NCBI GenBank assembly: GCA_002308595.1
Contig: DBWH01000047.1
Span: 170 to 13,798 of the forward strand
Source of the DNA: Mageeibacillus sp. UBA1243
GTDB lineage: Bacteria > Bacillota > Clostridia > UBA1212
DNA length: 13,629 nt
Reading direction: 5' to 3'
Shown here: piece after piece, positions 1-5,793 of the stretch
Layout: the number at the start of each line of letters is the position of its first letter
Numbering within the stretch: position 1 is the stretch's first letter
Notes under the pieces: generated by a model
Told to the model about the DNA's origin: nothing
Database searches by the model: none
The model's input: only the letters and a program-made list of their open reading frames with translations
Program-made: the position numbers and the translations under genes

Positions 1-302
1 ACCGCCTGTTCGGGGAAAAGTCCCGTGTGCTTGAAGCCCGTCGGCTCGACGTAGAACTTCAGGTCGCCGTAGGAGATTGTCCATTTTTCCGGTATTTTGC
101 GGATATATTCCCATGAGCCGCCGCCGCTCTTTGATCTGTGGTAGACCGCGGCGGCCTTGTCCCAGACCTTTTTTGACTGCGGCTTCCAGATTGCCTGCGG
201 ATCGGGGCGTGCAAGAATAACGTCGCCCCAGCGCTCAAGCTTCATGCCGTCGCCGCTGTCGATAAGCTCATAGTCAACCCATTTGTCAGCTATAAAAACC
301 AT
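1..302 (-). CDS. Class I SAM-dependent methyltransferase, N-terminal part (3' end outside window)
   Basis: I translated the reverse strand from the ATG at 302; about 100 codons run to the window edge without a stop. The product begins MVFIADKWVDYELIDSGDG and continues with KLERWGDVILARPDP, then HRSKSGGGSWEY and PTGFKHTGLFPEQ. These segments match, from memory, the N-terminal region of a widespread bacterial SAM-dependent methyltransferase family related to the RlmI-like rRNA cytosine methyltransferases (COG1092 type). The SAM-binding Rossmann motifs would lie beyond the edge and are not seen, so the substrate is unproven. A purine-rich Shine-Dalgarno (AGGGAGGG) sits just upstream of the ATG. 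The gene follows rpmA by about 155 bp in the same direction, a place where obg is often found in Firmicutes. Confidence 0.8.
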   Translation of the reverse strand, partial: MVFIADKWVDYELIDSGDGMKLERWGDVILARPDPQAIWKPQSKKVWDKAAAVYHRSKSGGGSWEYIRKIPEKWTISYGDLKFYVEPTGFKHTGLFPEQA

Positions 303-349
303 ACGGACCCTCCCTTTCACGGTGTCCCTGCGTCAAAAACAAATAAATC

Positions 350-396
350 AGCGGCAACCGCCCTCCGCGGTCATGCGGGAAAAGGCTTTTGCCGCT
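350..396 (-). terminator. Possible terminator after rpmA
   Basis: On the minus strand the arms AGCGGCAA (389-396) and TTGCCGCT (350-357) form a perfect 8-bp stem. The loop is 31 nt and contains further GC-rich self-complementarity (CCGC/GCGG). A T-rich stretch, GATTTATTTGTTTTT, follows. It lies between the rpmA stop and the methyltransferase start, where a terminator or attenuator is expected. The long loop and interrupted T tract make it weaker than a classical terminator. Confidence 0.35.
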
Positions 397-457
397 ATAC
401 TGCCCGTCATATGCGGGTCTCTTTATTCCACTCTTTACAGGAATTCCTCAGCCGGTA

Positions 458-736
458 TTATTCGGTGATGATGGAAACCTGCTTTTTGTCCCTGCCCAGG
501 CGAGTGAAAGAAACTTTTCCGTCCTTAAGCGCATAAAGCGTGTAGTCTGTACCGCAGCCTACGTTTGCGCCGGGATGAATCTTTGTTCCTCTCTGTCTCA
601 CAAGAATATTTCCGGCGAGAACATACTGGCCATCCGCTCTCTTTGCGCCAAGACGCTTCGATTCGGAATCTCTGCCGTTCTTTGTGCTGCCGAGACCTTT
701 TTTATGAGCGAACAATTGCAAATTAAATTTAATCAT
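458..736 (-). CDS. rpmA: 50S ribosomal protein L27, Prp-processed form
   Basis: This 92-residue protein is a full-length L27, a 50S subunit protein whose N-terminus reaches toward the peptidyl transferase centre. It begins [20 protein letters not shown] and contains the conserved [18 protein letters not shown] and [14 protein letters not shown] segments. The first nine residues, ending LQLF before AHKKG, are the extension typical of Firmicutes, which the Prp protease cleaves between F and A. The ATG at 736 is preceded by a strong AGGAGGTG seven bases upstream, placed inside the end of prp. The start overlaps the prp stop by 8 bp, so translation is probably coupled. It is the third gene of the rplU-prp-rpmA operon. 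Confidence 0.98.
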   Translation of the reverse strand: MIKFNLQLFAHKKGLGSTKNGRDSESKRLGAKRADGQYVLAGNILVRQRGTKIHPGANVGCGTDYTLYALKDGKVSFTRLGRDKKQVSIITE

Positions 737-1088
737 TTAATCGCACCTCCTCTTCGTGCACAACCAAGTATCTGTCATTGACACTTGCGCGAATCTGTCG
801 AAGTCCTAAAACCATCGCATCGAATACAGGGATCAGCTTTTGTCTTACCTCAGCATCTGTTTCCGGGCATTTCCACTCGAGAAATCCGTCGTTTTCGCTG
901 TAGCAGACCTTCTCCGGTAGGTTTTCGGGATTGTAAAGTGATTCTGCGTAACCCACTGCCGTGAACAGAACCGCCGTCACCGCTGAGCAGACAATGTCTT
1001 TACCTGCTTTCGCGTACCCCGCATGCCCCCTGGCCTCGAATTGCTCCACCAGTCCATCAGGAGCCCTGTGAATTCTGACTTCAACCAT
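729..1088 (-). CDS. prp: Ribosomal-processing cysteine protease Prp
   Basis: This 119-residue protein matches the Prp family (formerly YsxB), which cuts the N-terminal extension from L27. The catalytic pair is visible: His22 in the RGHAGYA segment and Cys34 in [11 protein letters not shown], at the spacing known for Staphylococcus Prp. Length and the helical C-terminal half fit the family. It lies 8 bp after rplU and overlaps rpmA by 8 bp. No convincing Shine-Dalgarno precedes the ATG at 1088, so translation probably depends on ribosomes arriving from rplU. The presence of its substrate L27 with an intact LQLF-A cleavage motif as the next gene confirms the assignment. Confidence 0.96.
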   Translation of the reverse strand: MVEVRIHRAPDGLVEQFEARGHAGYAKAGKDIVCSAVTAVLFTAVGYAESLYNPENLPEKVCYSENDGFLEWKCPETDAEVRQKLIPVFDAMVLGLRQIRASVNDRYLVVHEEEVRLND

Positions 1089-1096
1089 AAATCGAA

Positions 1097-1411
1097 TTAA
1101 GCGTTAATGGCTTCGATAACAACCTTTGTGTACGGCTGTCTGTGTCCCTGCCTTTTACGGTAGCCTTTTTTAGCCTTATGCTTAATAATTCTGATCTTCT
1201 TTCCTTTTCCCTGCTTAACGATTTTTCCGCTTACAGTCGCACCCTCAACGTAAGGGGTACCGAAAACTGACTCTGCATCGCCAATAGCAAGAACTTTGTC
1301 GAACGTCACTACGTCATCGGCAGCACCTTCAAGTTTCTCAATGAAAATCTCGTCGCCGACCGATACTCTGTACTGCTTGCCGCCCGTCAGAATAACTGCA
1401 TACTTCTCCAT
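1097..1411 (-). CDS. rplU: 50S ribosomal protein L21
   Basis: From the ATG at 1411 this is a 104-residue L21 beginning [20 protein letters not shown]. It ends with the conserved basic region [20 protein letters not shown] and [12 protein letters not shown], the normal length and layout of bacterial L21. The open frame extends upstream to a TTG at 1426, but that TTG GGA GGT stretch is the Shine-Dalgarno itself (GGGAGGTG, about seven bases before the ATG), so the ATG is preferred. L21 binds 23S rRNA in the 50S subunit. It is the first gene of the rplU-prp-rpmA operon and is preceded by a strong promoter and a structured leader. Confidence 0.97.
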   Translation of the reverse strand: MEKYAVILTGGKQYRVSVGDEIFIEKLEGAADDVVTFDKVLAIGDAESVFGTPYVEGATVSGKIVKQGKGKKIRIIKHKAKKGYRKRQGHRQPYTKVVIEAINA

Positions 1412-1420
1412 TAAAACACC

Positions 1421-1548
1421 TCCCAAAAAATAGTCCGAATGATTCGGCTTTCAGGTCACGCCTTCCCGTACCGCCAATGGAGAGCGGCACTTGCATAAGG
1501 CACGGAATTACCGGAATTCCGATTTAGGGGCCTCGCCAGAGCGGATCG
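1421..1548 (-). promoter_or_regulatory. Structured 5' leader of rplU, candidate L21 leader
   Basis: The region between the inferred transcription start (near 1548) and the rplU RBS folds well on the minus strand. Visible elements are a GGAAUU/AAUUCC hairpin (1504-1520) and an 8-bp stem CGUGCCUU (1497-1504) with AAGGCGUG (1457-1464), which includes two GU pairs. That stem encloses a GCCGC/GCGGU hairpin. A last hairpin with arms CCGAA/TTCGG (about 1433-1450) is followed by ATTTTTT just before GGGAGG. Firmicutes are known to carry an L21 leader element upstream of rplU (Rfam L21_leader). The position and nested fold fit it, but I could not test it against the covariance model. Confidence 0.6.
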
Positions 1549-1554
1549 CCGTTC

Positions 1555-1584
1555 AGTATAACACATTTAAAAGAACCGTGTCAA
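1555..1584 (-). promoter_or_regulatory. Sigma-A type promoter of rplU-prp-rpmA
   Basis: On the minus strand TTGACA (1579-1584) is followed, after 18 bp, by TATACT (1555-1560). The -35 box is a perfect consensus match and the -10 box has one mismatch. A start near 1548 would give a leader of about 137 nt before the rplU ATG. The -35 box lies inside the terminator-like hairpin at 1574-1612. Confidence 0.8.
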
Positions 1585-1620
1585 CAGCTTTTTTGAGCCT
1601 GCGTACACGGTTTTTTCCCT
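1574..1620. terminator. Bidirectional terminator-like hairpin
   Basis: AACCGTGT (1574-1581) and ACACGGTT (1605-1612) form a perfect 8-bp inverted repeat, with weaker inner pairing (CAGCT/AGCCTG). On the plus strand it runs into TTTTTTCCC and another eight T. On the minus strand the stem is followed by CTTTT. It can stop minus-strand transcripts arriving from the accessory genes upstream, and any plus-strand transcripts as well. It insulates the ribosomal operon while sharing bases with that operon's -35 box. Confidence 0.6.
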
Positions 1621-1697
1621 TTTTTTTCTTGTTGTTGAGCATGTTGTTGAGCACGTCTTAACCGCTGTTTTTTTCTGAATTCTTCCAGCTTGCTCAA
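1581..1697 (-). CDS. Possible 38-residue Lys/Gln-rich small protein
   Basis: A short frame starts with TTG at 1697 and reads MSKLEEFRKKQRLRRAQQ if TTG is translated as Met, followed by Gln- and Lys-rich sequence ending QKSC. A GAAGGTG/TGAGG stretch lies several bases upstream of the TTG. A perfect 12-bp tandem duplication inside it encodes the two AQQ blocks. The stop overlaps the -35 box of the rplU promoter. I do not recognise a family. The charged, helix-forming N-terminus reads like protein, but the length, rare start and terminator overlap make it uncertain; it may be the tail of a decayed gene. Confidence 0.25.
   Translation of the reverse strand: MSKLEEFRKKQRLRRAQQHAQQQEKKGKKPCTQAQKSC
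1630..1653. repeat. Perfect 12-bp tandem duplication
   Basis: TGTTGTTGAGCA occurs twice head to tail (1630-1641 and 1642-1653). It is in phase with the possible 38-residue small ORF and would simply duplicate four codons. Confidence 0.8.
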
Positions 1698-1717
1698 ACA
1701 GATGCCTCACACCTTCA

Positions 1718-1858
1718 TTAGTTGAGGCGCTCGATTTTCCCGTCTTTATTCACCAATAGCATATCAATGGTAGTTCGCTCTTTGGCTAGAGCCGGCAGCC
1801 GGTTCCACATCCTTCTGTATTGGGCCATATCGGGAAATGCGATGCTGTAACGAATCAC
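1718..1858 (-). CDS. Possible 46-residue ORF or C-terminal gene fragment
   Basis: Directly after the lipoprotein gene, a frame starting with GTG at 1858 overlaps the lipoprotein stop as GTGA. It runs 46 codons to a TAA at 1718. The product contains RRMWNRLPALAKERTT and ends LLVNKDGKIERLN, which reads like a genuine protein C-terminus. No Shine-Dalgarno is evident. Its codons look GC-richer than those of the lipoprotein just upstream, changing abruptly at the junction, so it may be the tail of an older gene cut by insertion rather than a complete gene. I do not recognise the family. Confidence 0.3.
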   Translation of the reverse strand: MIRYSIAFPDMAQYRRMWNRLPALAKERTTIDMLLVNKDGKIERLN

Positions 1859-2703
1859 TTCTTATTTGTCAATCTAAAAGACAGCAACTCCTCTATAGAA
1901 AATGATTTCGTTGGATGTGTAATAAATACCGTGTATTTAATATCACTTGAGCTATTATACAGACGAATTCGATAAGGAATATCTTCTGACAAGGGTCTGC
2001 TGTCAGAGCTGTTCCCGATTCTGCCAAGCAAATACAATTCCTCTATAAATACACCCTGCAAAGGCTCATACCTGACCATCTTTCTTATGCTTGTATTCGA
2101 TGTAACTGTATATATAACTTTGCCATCTACATATTCAGGCTCGGAGAAATCGAAATTATCGTCTTCCGTATAATTAACATATTGACTTTGATAAAATGAT
2201 TGAAAGCCATCGTCAGAATACCAACGAAGTCTAATGGTATTGCCGTTCTGTCCATTTATGATAAATGAGTATGACTCTCCATACCAGTAAACCTTACCTA
2301 CGGAATAACCGTCGGGGCAAACAGCTGTAATAGGGTTTTCGAGATCAAATAGCGCAAATTCATTTTCGTTTTCGCCCAAGAATACATGCATTTTTTTGAT
2401 CTCGCCATCCGTGAAACTATCTGTTTTTATTTTTGAAACCAGCTCCTCAATGGAATCAAACGTTAAATCTGCAGATGTGGACAACATTCCGTTATCCGTA
2501 TTTGCATTGCGTTCGTCATTAAAGACTAAAGACCAATTGCCATCTATTTTCTGAATGCGATAATGCTCCAATTCGACTGCTTTATTAGATTTTTTGACGT
2601 CATTGCACGAATAACACAAAACCATCAAAAGCATCAGAATTGTTACTATAATGAACGTTTTATTGATACTCCTTTTCGTCAATCTCACTTTATTGTTTTT
2701 CAT
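1855..2703 (-). CDS. Putative secreted lipoprotein, unknown function (lipoprotein A)
   Basis: From the ATG at 2703 this is a 282-residue protein with a basic N-terminus (MKNNKVRLTKRSINK), a hydrophobic stretch (FIIVTILMLLMVL) and a lipobox-like CYSC with the lipidated Cys at about residue 33. The mature part is rich in Asp, Ser, Tyr and Asn, suggesting a surface beta-rich domain. I recognise no catalytic motif. The frame is open further up to an ATG at 2745 and a GTG at 2770-2772. Both upstream copies of the start region come from a tandem 42-bp duplication, and the ATGs at 2745 and 2703 have equally good AAAGGAG sites. I prefer 2703 because it gives a normal signal peptide length. It follows the metalloprotease gene directly. 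Confidence 0.8.
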   Translation of the reverse strand: MKNNKVRLTKRSINKTFIIVTILMLLMVLCYSCNDVKKSNKAVELEHYRIQKIDGNWSLVFNDERNANTDNGMLSTSADLTFDSIEELVSKIKTDSFTDGEIKKMHVFLGENENEFALFDLENPITAVCPDGYSVGKVYWYGESYSFIINGQNGNTIRLRWYSDDGFQSFYQSQYVNYTEDDNFDFSEPEYVDGKVIYTVTSNTSIRKMVRYEPLQGVFIEELYLLGRIGNSSDSRPLSEDIPYRIRLYNSSSDIKYTVFITHPTKSFSIEELLSFRLTNKK

Positions 2704-2772
2704 GCTAATACTCCTTTCTGTCAATCTCACTATATTGTTTTTCATGCTGATACTCCTTTCTGTCAATCTCAC
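2664..2772 (-). repeat. 42-bp tandem repeat carrying RBS and start codon (2 copies plus a degenerate third)
   Basis: Positions 2731-2772 and 2689-2730 are 42-bp copies differing at only two bases. A diverged partial third copy of about 25 bp covers 2664-2688. On the minus strand each full unit holds GTGAGATTGACAGAAAGGAG followed by an ATG AAA AAC AAT start, and encodes 14 residues (RLTERSISMKNN plus two). Because 42 is a multiple of three, all copies stay in frame with lipoprotein A. Confidence 0.95.
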
Positions 2773-3840
2773 TTAATCTGTTGATGAAGAAATCAACGTA
2801 GCTAAATAATTGTAACAACCTGGGCAAAAAGCATCTCCACCGTCCAATATGTATTCATAAAAATCTTCTGCATCATCTGAATGATATTCCATCATAACAC
2901 AAGTGTAACCGCAGCTATTGTAATAAAGCAAGTTGTGAGTGTTGTAATAAGGATTTGGATCTTCGTATGTTGGATAACGATACTGTTCGGGGAGGCCAAG
3001 CGAATGTGCTGTTTCATGGACCAACGTTATTCCCATGAGAGATTCTTCCGTATCATCGGCGGATGAATCTACTTGGAAAAATTGGATAACAGGTCTGCCC
3101 AGTTCAGCCACGGCTGCAACTACACCGTCTTCAATCAAACGATGTTCTCCACTGTTTGGATCTTCGTAACAAAATGTTCCTCCGTTTCGATTTGTCCACA
3201 AACAAGTAATAATTCCCGTTAGTTGGGAATTATACAGTTGATCCGAGATTCTTTTATAATTCTTATGGTGATTGCTACTACAAGAATCGCCGCAAACATC
3301 CTCGTCACATTCTGTATTTGTTCCGGTAGTGCATTGATCGCACAATATATCATATTTTCTGGAAGTAGAAAGCGTACCCAAAAAAATACCAAATTGATTT
3401 TTGAATGCATGATATGAGAATGTATTCGAGCCAAGAATTTTCGAAACAAGTCCAGAAGAATTTGCAAATGAAGAATCGAAATAATTAATATAGTTCAACT
3501 GTATTTTTTCCAGAATCCACTCATCTTGATAGTTTAAATCGTTGCTATACAACATATTTGTAATTGATGTTCCGGCAGTATTAACCGCAGATGAAGACCC
3601 AATCACGTATTCGCACGAAAGGTTTCCTTTTGCATAAAGACAATATGCACCTGATGAGGTTTTTGAAATGTACCACTTAGACAAGTCATTCAAGTTAGAA
3701 TACTGTGTCGCCCTGGCAGATGTGCTGTTCAAAGACTCAACTCCCAAATACAACCCGCTCATCCCGTTTTTTATGGAGTACTCTCCATTGGATATGTAGT
3801 TTACAGTCCATCTTTGATTTAGCCCCCATGCAGGAACCAT
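2773..3840 (-). CDS. Secreted zinc metalloprotease, C-terminal frame (ricin-like region plus HExxH domain)
   Basis: The open frame from the ATG at 3840 gives 355 residues, but I read it as the second half of a gene whose first half is the ORF at 3819-4346. Residues 1-112 are a ricin-type beta-trefoil-like region with QxW-like signatures (NQRW, SKWY, DEWILEKI). The C-terminal domain has HETAHSLGLPE (His275, Glu276, His279, Glu285), followed by CVMMEY at 314-319 resembling a Met-turn. This resembles snapalysin/metzincin-type proteases (HExxHxxGLPxxY), with Glu where snapalysin has Asp. It is Cys-rich (13 Cys, including CDQC and CPGC pairs), fitting a secreted disulfide-stabilised or metal-binding fold. 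The ATG has only a weak, distant GGAAG upstream. Lipoprotein A follows directly. Confidence 0.8.
   Translation of the reverse strand: MVPAWGLNQRWTVNYISNGEYSIKNGMSGLYLGVESLNSTSARATQYSNLNDLSKWYISKTSSGAYCLYAKGNLSCEYVIGSSSAVNTAGTSITNMLYSNDLNYQDEWILEKIQLNYINYFDSSFANSSGLVSKILGSNTFSYHAFKNQFGIFLGTLSTSRKYDILCDQCTTGTNTECDEDVCGDSCSSNHHKNYKRISDQLYNSQLTGIITCLWTNRNGGTFCYEDPNSGEHRLIEDGVVAAVAELGRPVIQFFQVDSSADDTEESLMGITLVHETAHSLGLPEQYRYPTYEDPNPYYNTHNLLYYNSCGYTCVMMEYHSDDAEDFYEYILDGGDAFCPGCYNYLATLISSSTD
3819..3840 (-). other. Frameshift point in the metalloprotease gene (G5 run)
   Basis: The plus-strand C run at 3823-3827 is GGGGG on the coding strand in the context CAT GGG GGC TAA. A -1 shift, or a sixth G, changes this to CAT GGG GGG CTA AAT CAA, joining the two halves in frame. 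The stop TAA lies at 3819-3821. The cause may be a real mutation, slippage or a consensus error. Confidence 0.8.
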
Positions 3841-4346
3841 TGTAAGACTTCACTTCCCGCCCAATATCCTGTAGAATCGGCGCACAAACCGGAACTCTTA
3901 TTATTGAAATAGTACGTTCCATCTGGAATCTTAACGTAGATTTGGCAGCCATCAAAGAACAGATTATTGTTACCATCTAAAACATATGCCAGCACAGATA
4001 CTGGCGATGAGTCTGCCTTTATCGCAGTTACAACGCCGGCATTGCTAACGGAAGCGGTTGCTGTATTAAAACTGATCCACCCAATAGTAGCCCCCGGAAT
4101 TGATGTTGAGGCATGTAATTGAACTGTCTCTCCCTCATTCAAATCTGCTACATGTTCTGTTAGTGTGATAACTGAGTTGTCTCTCATCGGTATAGATGGA
4201 ACTTGTTCAAATATGTCAAGGCTTTTGGAAACAAACAATTTCCCATAATTGTCGTTATTTGCAGATGTTTGCAGTGAAAGAGTAGTACTAAATGTAATAA
4301 CAAACGCTAATAGCATATTAGTAAACAAAGAAAACTTATAATCCAT
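3819..4346 (-). CDS. Secreted metalloprotease, N-terminal frame (signal peptide, Ig-like domain, start of ricin-like region)
   Basis: This 175-residue frame starts with an ATG at 4346 behind a strong AGGAGG. It opens with a signal peptide (MDYKFSLFTNMLLAFVITFS, then SLQTSA). Residues 70-140 look like a bacterial Ig-like group 2 domain (GETVQL, then WISFNTATASVSNAGVVTAI). From about residue 142 the ricin-like sequence begins (DGTYYFNNKSSGLCADSTG) and then stops at FLHGG. The stop comes immediately after a run of five G. One additional G would continue as HGGLNQRWTV into the frame at 2773-3840, restoring a typical QxW signature and a single protein of about 530 residues. The two frames are therefore most likely one gene with a frameshift. 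Confidence 0.8.
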   Translation of the reverse strand: MDYKFSLFTNMLLAFVITFSTTLSLQTSANNDNYGKLFVSKSLDIFEQVPSIPMRDNSVITLTEHVADLNEGETVQLHASTSIPGATIGWISFNTATASVSNAGVVTAIKADSSPVSVLAYVLDGNNNLFFDGCQIYVKIPDGTYYFNNKSSGLCADSTGYWAGSEVLQWFLHGG

Positions 4347-4395
4347 ATCTGCCTCCTAAACATTTGGATTGGTTGCTTATTTGTAAGAGGGTAAG

Positions 4396-4413
4396 GATGC
4401 AACCGTATGCATC
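4396..4413. repeat. Inverted repeat upstream of the metalloprotease gene
   Basis: GATGCA (4396-4401) and TGCATC (4408-4413) form a perfect 6-bp palindrome with a 6-bp spacer. It lies about 50 bp upstream of the protease start codon, where an operator or leader hairpin could act. No clear promoter boxes are visible around it, so its role is a guess. Confidence 0.3.
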
Positions 4414-4482
4414 ATTTCTTAGTTCGAAAATTGTTTTACCGGCTGAAAAGGAGTTCGCACTTGCCTTTTTCTGCGTTATTTG

Positions 4483-4638
4483 CTATACTGCGCGGTTCGC
4501 AAGCAGGCAGTCGACCGGACTTGTATACCCGAGACTGCCGTGCAGACGCTTTCTGTTATAAATCAGTTCGATGTATCTGAACACATCCATCTTTCTCTGT
4601 TCCATCATAGCATAATCCTTACGGTAAATCAAGTCTTT
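4483..4638 (-). pseudogene. IS3-family transposase C-terminal fragment
   Basis: Translation of the minus strand between an in-frame TGA (4639-4641) and a TAG (4483-4485) gives 51 residues. They include DLIYRKDYAMMEQRKMD, then YIELIYNRKRLHGSLGY and TSPVDCLL. This is the characteristic C-terminal end of the IS3-family integrase-type transposase (family pattern YIE-YN-RxH-SLGY-SP). The DDE catalytic core and OrfA are absent, and the upstream frame is closed, so it is a dead remnant. It marks the accessory stretch as a site of past insertion. Confidence 0.85.
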
Positions 4639-4725
4639 TCATATTTGATGGCTGGCCGATTTTTGCGTGTTTTTTCCTTTATTTAGCGATTTTATTCGTT
4701 GCCTTATCCTTTACTATATAAACTG

Positions 4726-4755
4726 AAAAAGGGACTGTAAAAAAAGCCCCTCTTT
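4726..4755 (-). terminator. Weak hairpin after lipoprotein B
   Basis: On the minus strand AAAGAGGG (4748-4755) can pair with CCCTTTTT (4726-4733), eight pairs including one GU, around a 14-nt loop containing seven T. It lies shortly after the stop of the lipoprotein gene. The T tract is in the stem and loop rather than cleanly downstream, so termination is uncertain. Confidence 0.25.
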
Positions 4756-4774
4756 GTAAGACGATTATCTGTAA

Positions 4775-5608
4775 CTACTCTTTAATGAGTTTCGAGATAA
4801 ACGCAGCTGAATTAATTGTCACAAAGTCGCATGTATCAGAACTTAAACTTGAGTAAAAATTGATGTCGATAATCGTTTGATTATCAAAACTATACTCAAT
4901 CGTTAAAAGTCCGTCACTCAATAACTTGTAAATCATTCGCCGGTTTTCCAACGCTTTTTCATCTACTGGTTCATCGGCGTTCTTTGCTTTGCTGTACTCT
5001 TTGAAAGCTGCTCCGGACATCTCTGATCTTTGCAAATCATAGCAAATACTTCCGTCAATTGCGGACAAATCAGAAACCGGATCCCCTTTTTTTATACTCT
5101 GATAATCTGCATAGGAATACTTCTTGCCGGGGTCTATGCAATAAGCTTCTCCCGTTTTTTCCCATAACAGCATATCCTCGCCGGCTGACAGATCATCCTC
5201 ATTTCGCGCAAAGAGTATTGTCATCAATGCTTCGGGACCGCTTTCCTCCTTAATTTTGAAAACAGCTGCAATTTGATTACTGTCTATCTTGTACAAACTG
5301 TAACCCTCATATTTTGCAGTCTCTTTTAACCACTGTAAATTATCGCCAATAGAACCTCTTCCCTTAAGGTTTACATATCGACTGCCTGCAAACGAGTTTA
5401 ACCCCTTTGGGTCGTATGTCGGCATATCCTTGAAAGAGATTACCGATAATTCTTCGATATTTCCACCGGGTAAATCTTCCCCGGAAGGCGTCTCTTTCGT
5501 CTTGTCGTCTCCCGGCAAAGTTGTTCCTTTGTTACAGGCGATTACAACTATTGTCGTTAGAATTATCAAAACCAGTATTCCAAATTTTACCGCTATATTC
5601 TTTTTCAT
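4775..5608 (-). CDS. Putative lipoprotein, unknown function (lipoprotein B)
   Basis: This 277-residue protein starts with an ATG at 5608 behind AGGAGG with eight bases of spacing. The N-terminus is a lipoprotein signal (MKKNIAVKFG, then ILVLIILTTIVVIAC) with a VIAC lipobox and the lipidated Cys at residue 25. A short Gly/Pro/Glu/Asp/Lys-rich linker follows. A middle segment, YADYQSIKKGDPVSDLSAID, resembles the Y-x-x-I-x-x-G pattern of SmpA/OmlA-like and other small lipoprotein folds, but this is only a local resemblance. I see no enzymatic motif. It is a single gene, separated from the ABC cluster by about 217 bp and from the protease by the transposase remnant. Base composition is AT-rich like its island neighbours. 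Confidence 0.8.
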   Translation of the reverse strand: MKKNIAVKFGILVLIILTTIVVIACNKGTTLPGDDKTKETPSGEDLPGGNIEELSVISFKDMPTYDPKGLNSFAGSRYVNLKGRGSIGDNLQWLKETAKYEGYSLYKIDSNQIAAVFKIKEESGPEALMTILFARNEDDLSAGEDMLLWEKTGEAYCIDPGKKYSYADYQSIKKGDPVSDLSAIDGSICYDLQRSEMSGAAFKEYSKAKNADEPVDEKALENRRMIYKLLSDGLLTIEYSFDNQTIIDINFYSSLSSDTCDFVTINSAAFISKLIKE

Positions 5609-5770
5609 TACTGTGTCCTCCTAATATACCTAAATAGTTTTTGTTTTTTGCGTAGCTACTCACAATAAAAACTCATCAGTTCTCAATGCAACAAGCTACC
5701 TATATTCAACAGATGATGCAAAAATTGCAATGTCAATCCGGACTATAATTCATTATTGAACTAATAAGCT

Positions 5771-5793
5771 AAACCACACTTTTAACCTGGTTT
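5771..5793 (-). terminator. Weak hairpin downstream of the ABC cluster
   Basis: AAACCA and TGGTTT form a 6-bp inverted repeat with an 11-nt loop, about 30 bp after the stop of the last ATPase gene. The minus-strand sequence after it is AGCTTATTAG, with no real T run. I saw no better terminator in the 5609-5825 interval. No convincing promoter for lipoprotein B was found there either; the best TTGACA has no -10 box at proper spacing. Confidence 0.25.

Larger units (their letters stand above)
4347..4774. other. Gene-poor interval with transposase remnant
   Basis: This 428-bp stretch separates the protease gene from lipoprotein B. It contains the IS3-type transposase tail at 4483-4638, a small inverted repeat at 4396-4413 and a weak hairpin near 4726-4755. 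The rest is AT-rich and holds no ORF that I can support. I could not locate confident IS terminal inverted repeats or a target duplication. Confidence 0.6.

Noticed and set aside
4726..4755. GGGACTGTAAAAAAAG considered as an insertion-sequence terminal repeat
   Set aside because: It resembles some IS ends superficially, but I found no inverted partner or target duplication within reach, so I kept it only as a weak hairpin.
5690..5745. TTGACA on the minus strand as promoter of lipoprotein B
   Set aside because: No acceptable -10 box lies 16-18 bp downstream. Alternatives such as TTGCAA with GAATAT have too many mismatches.
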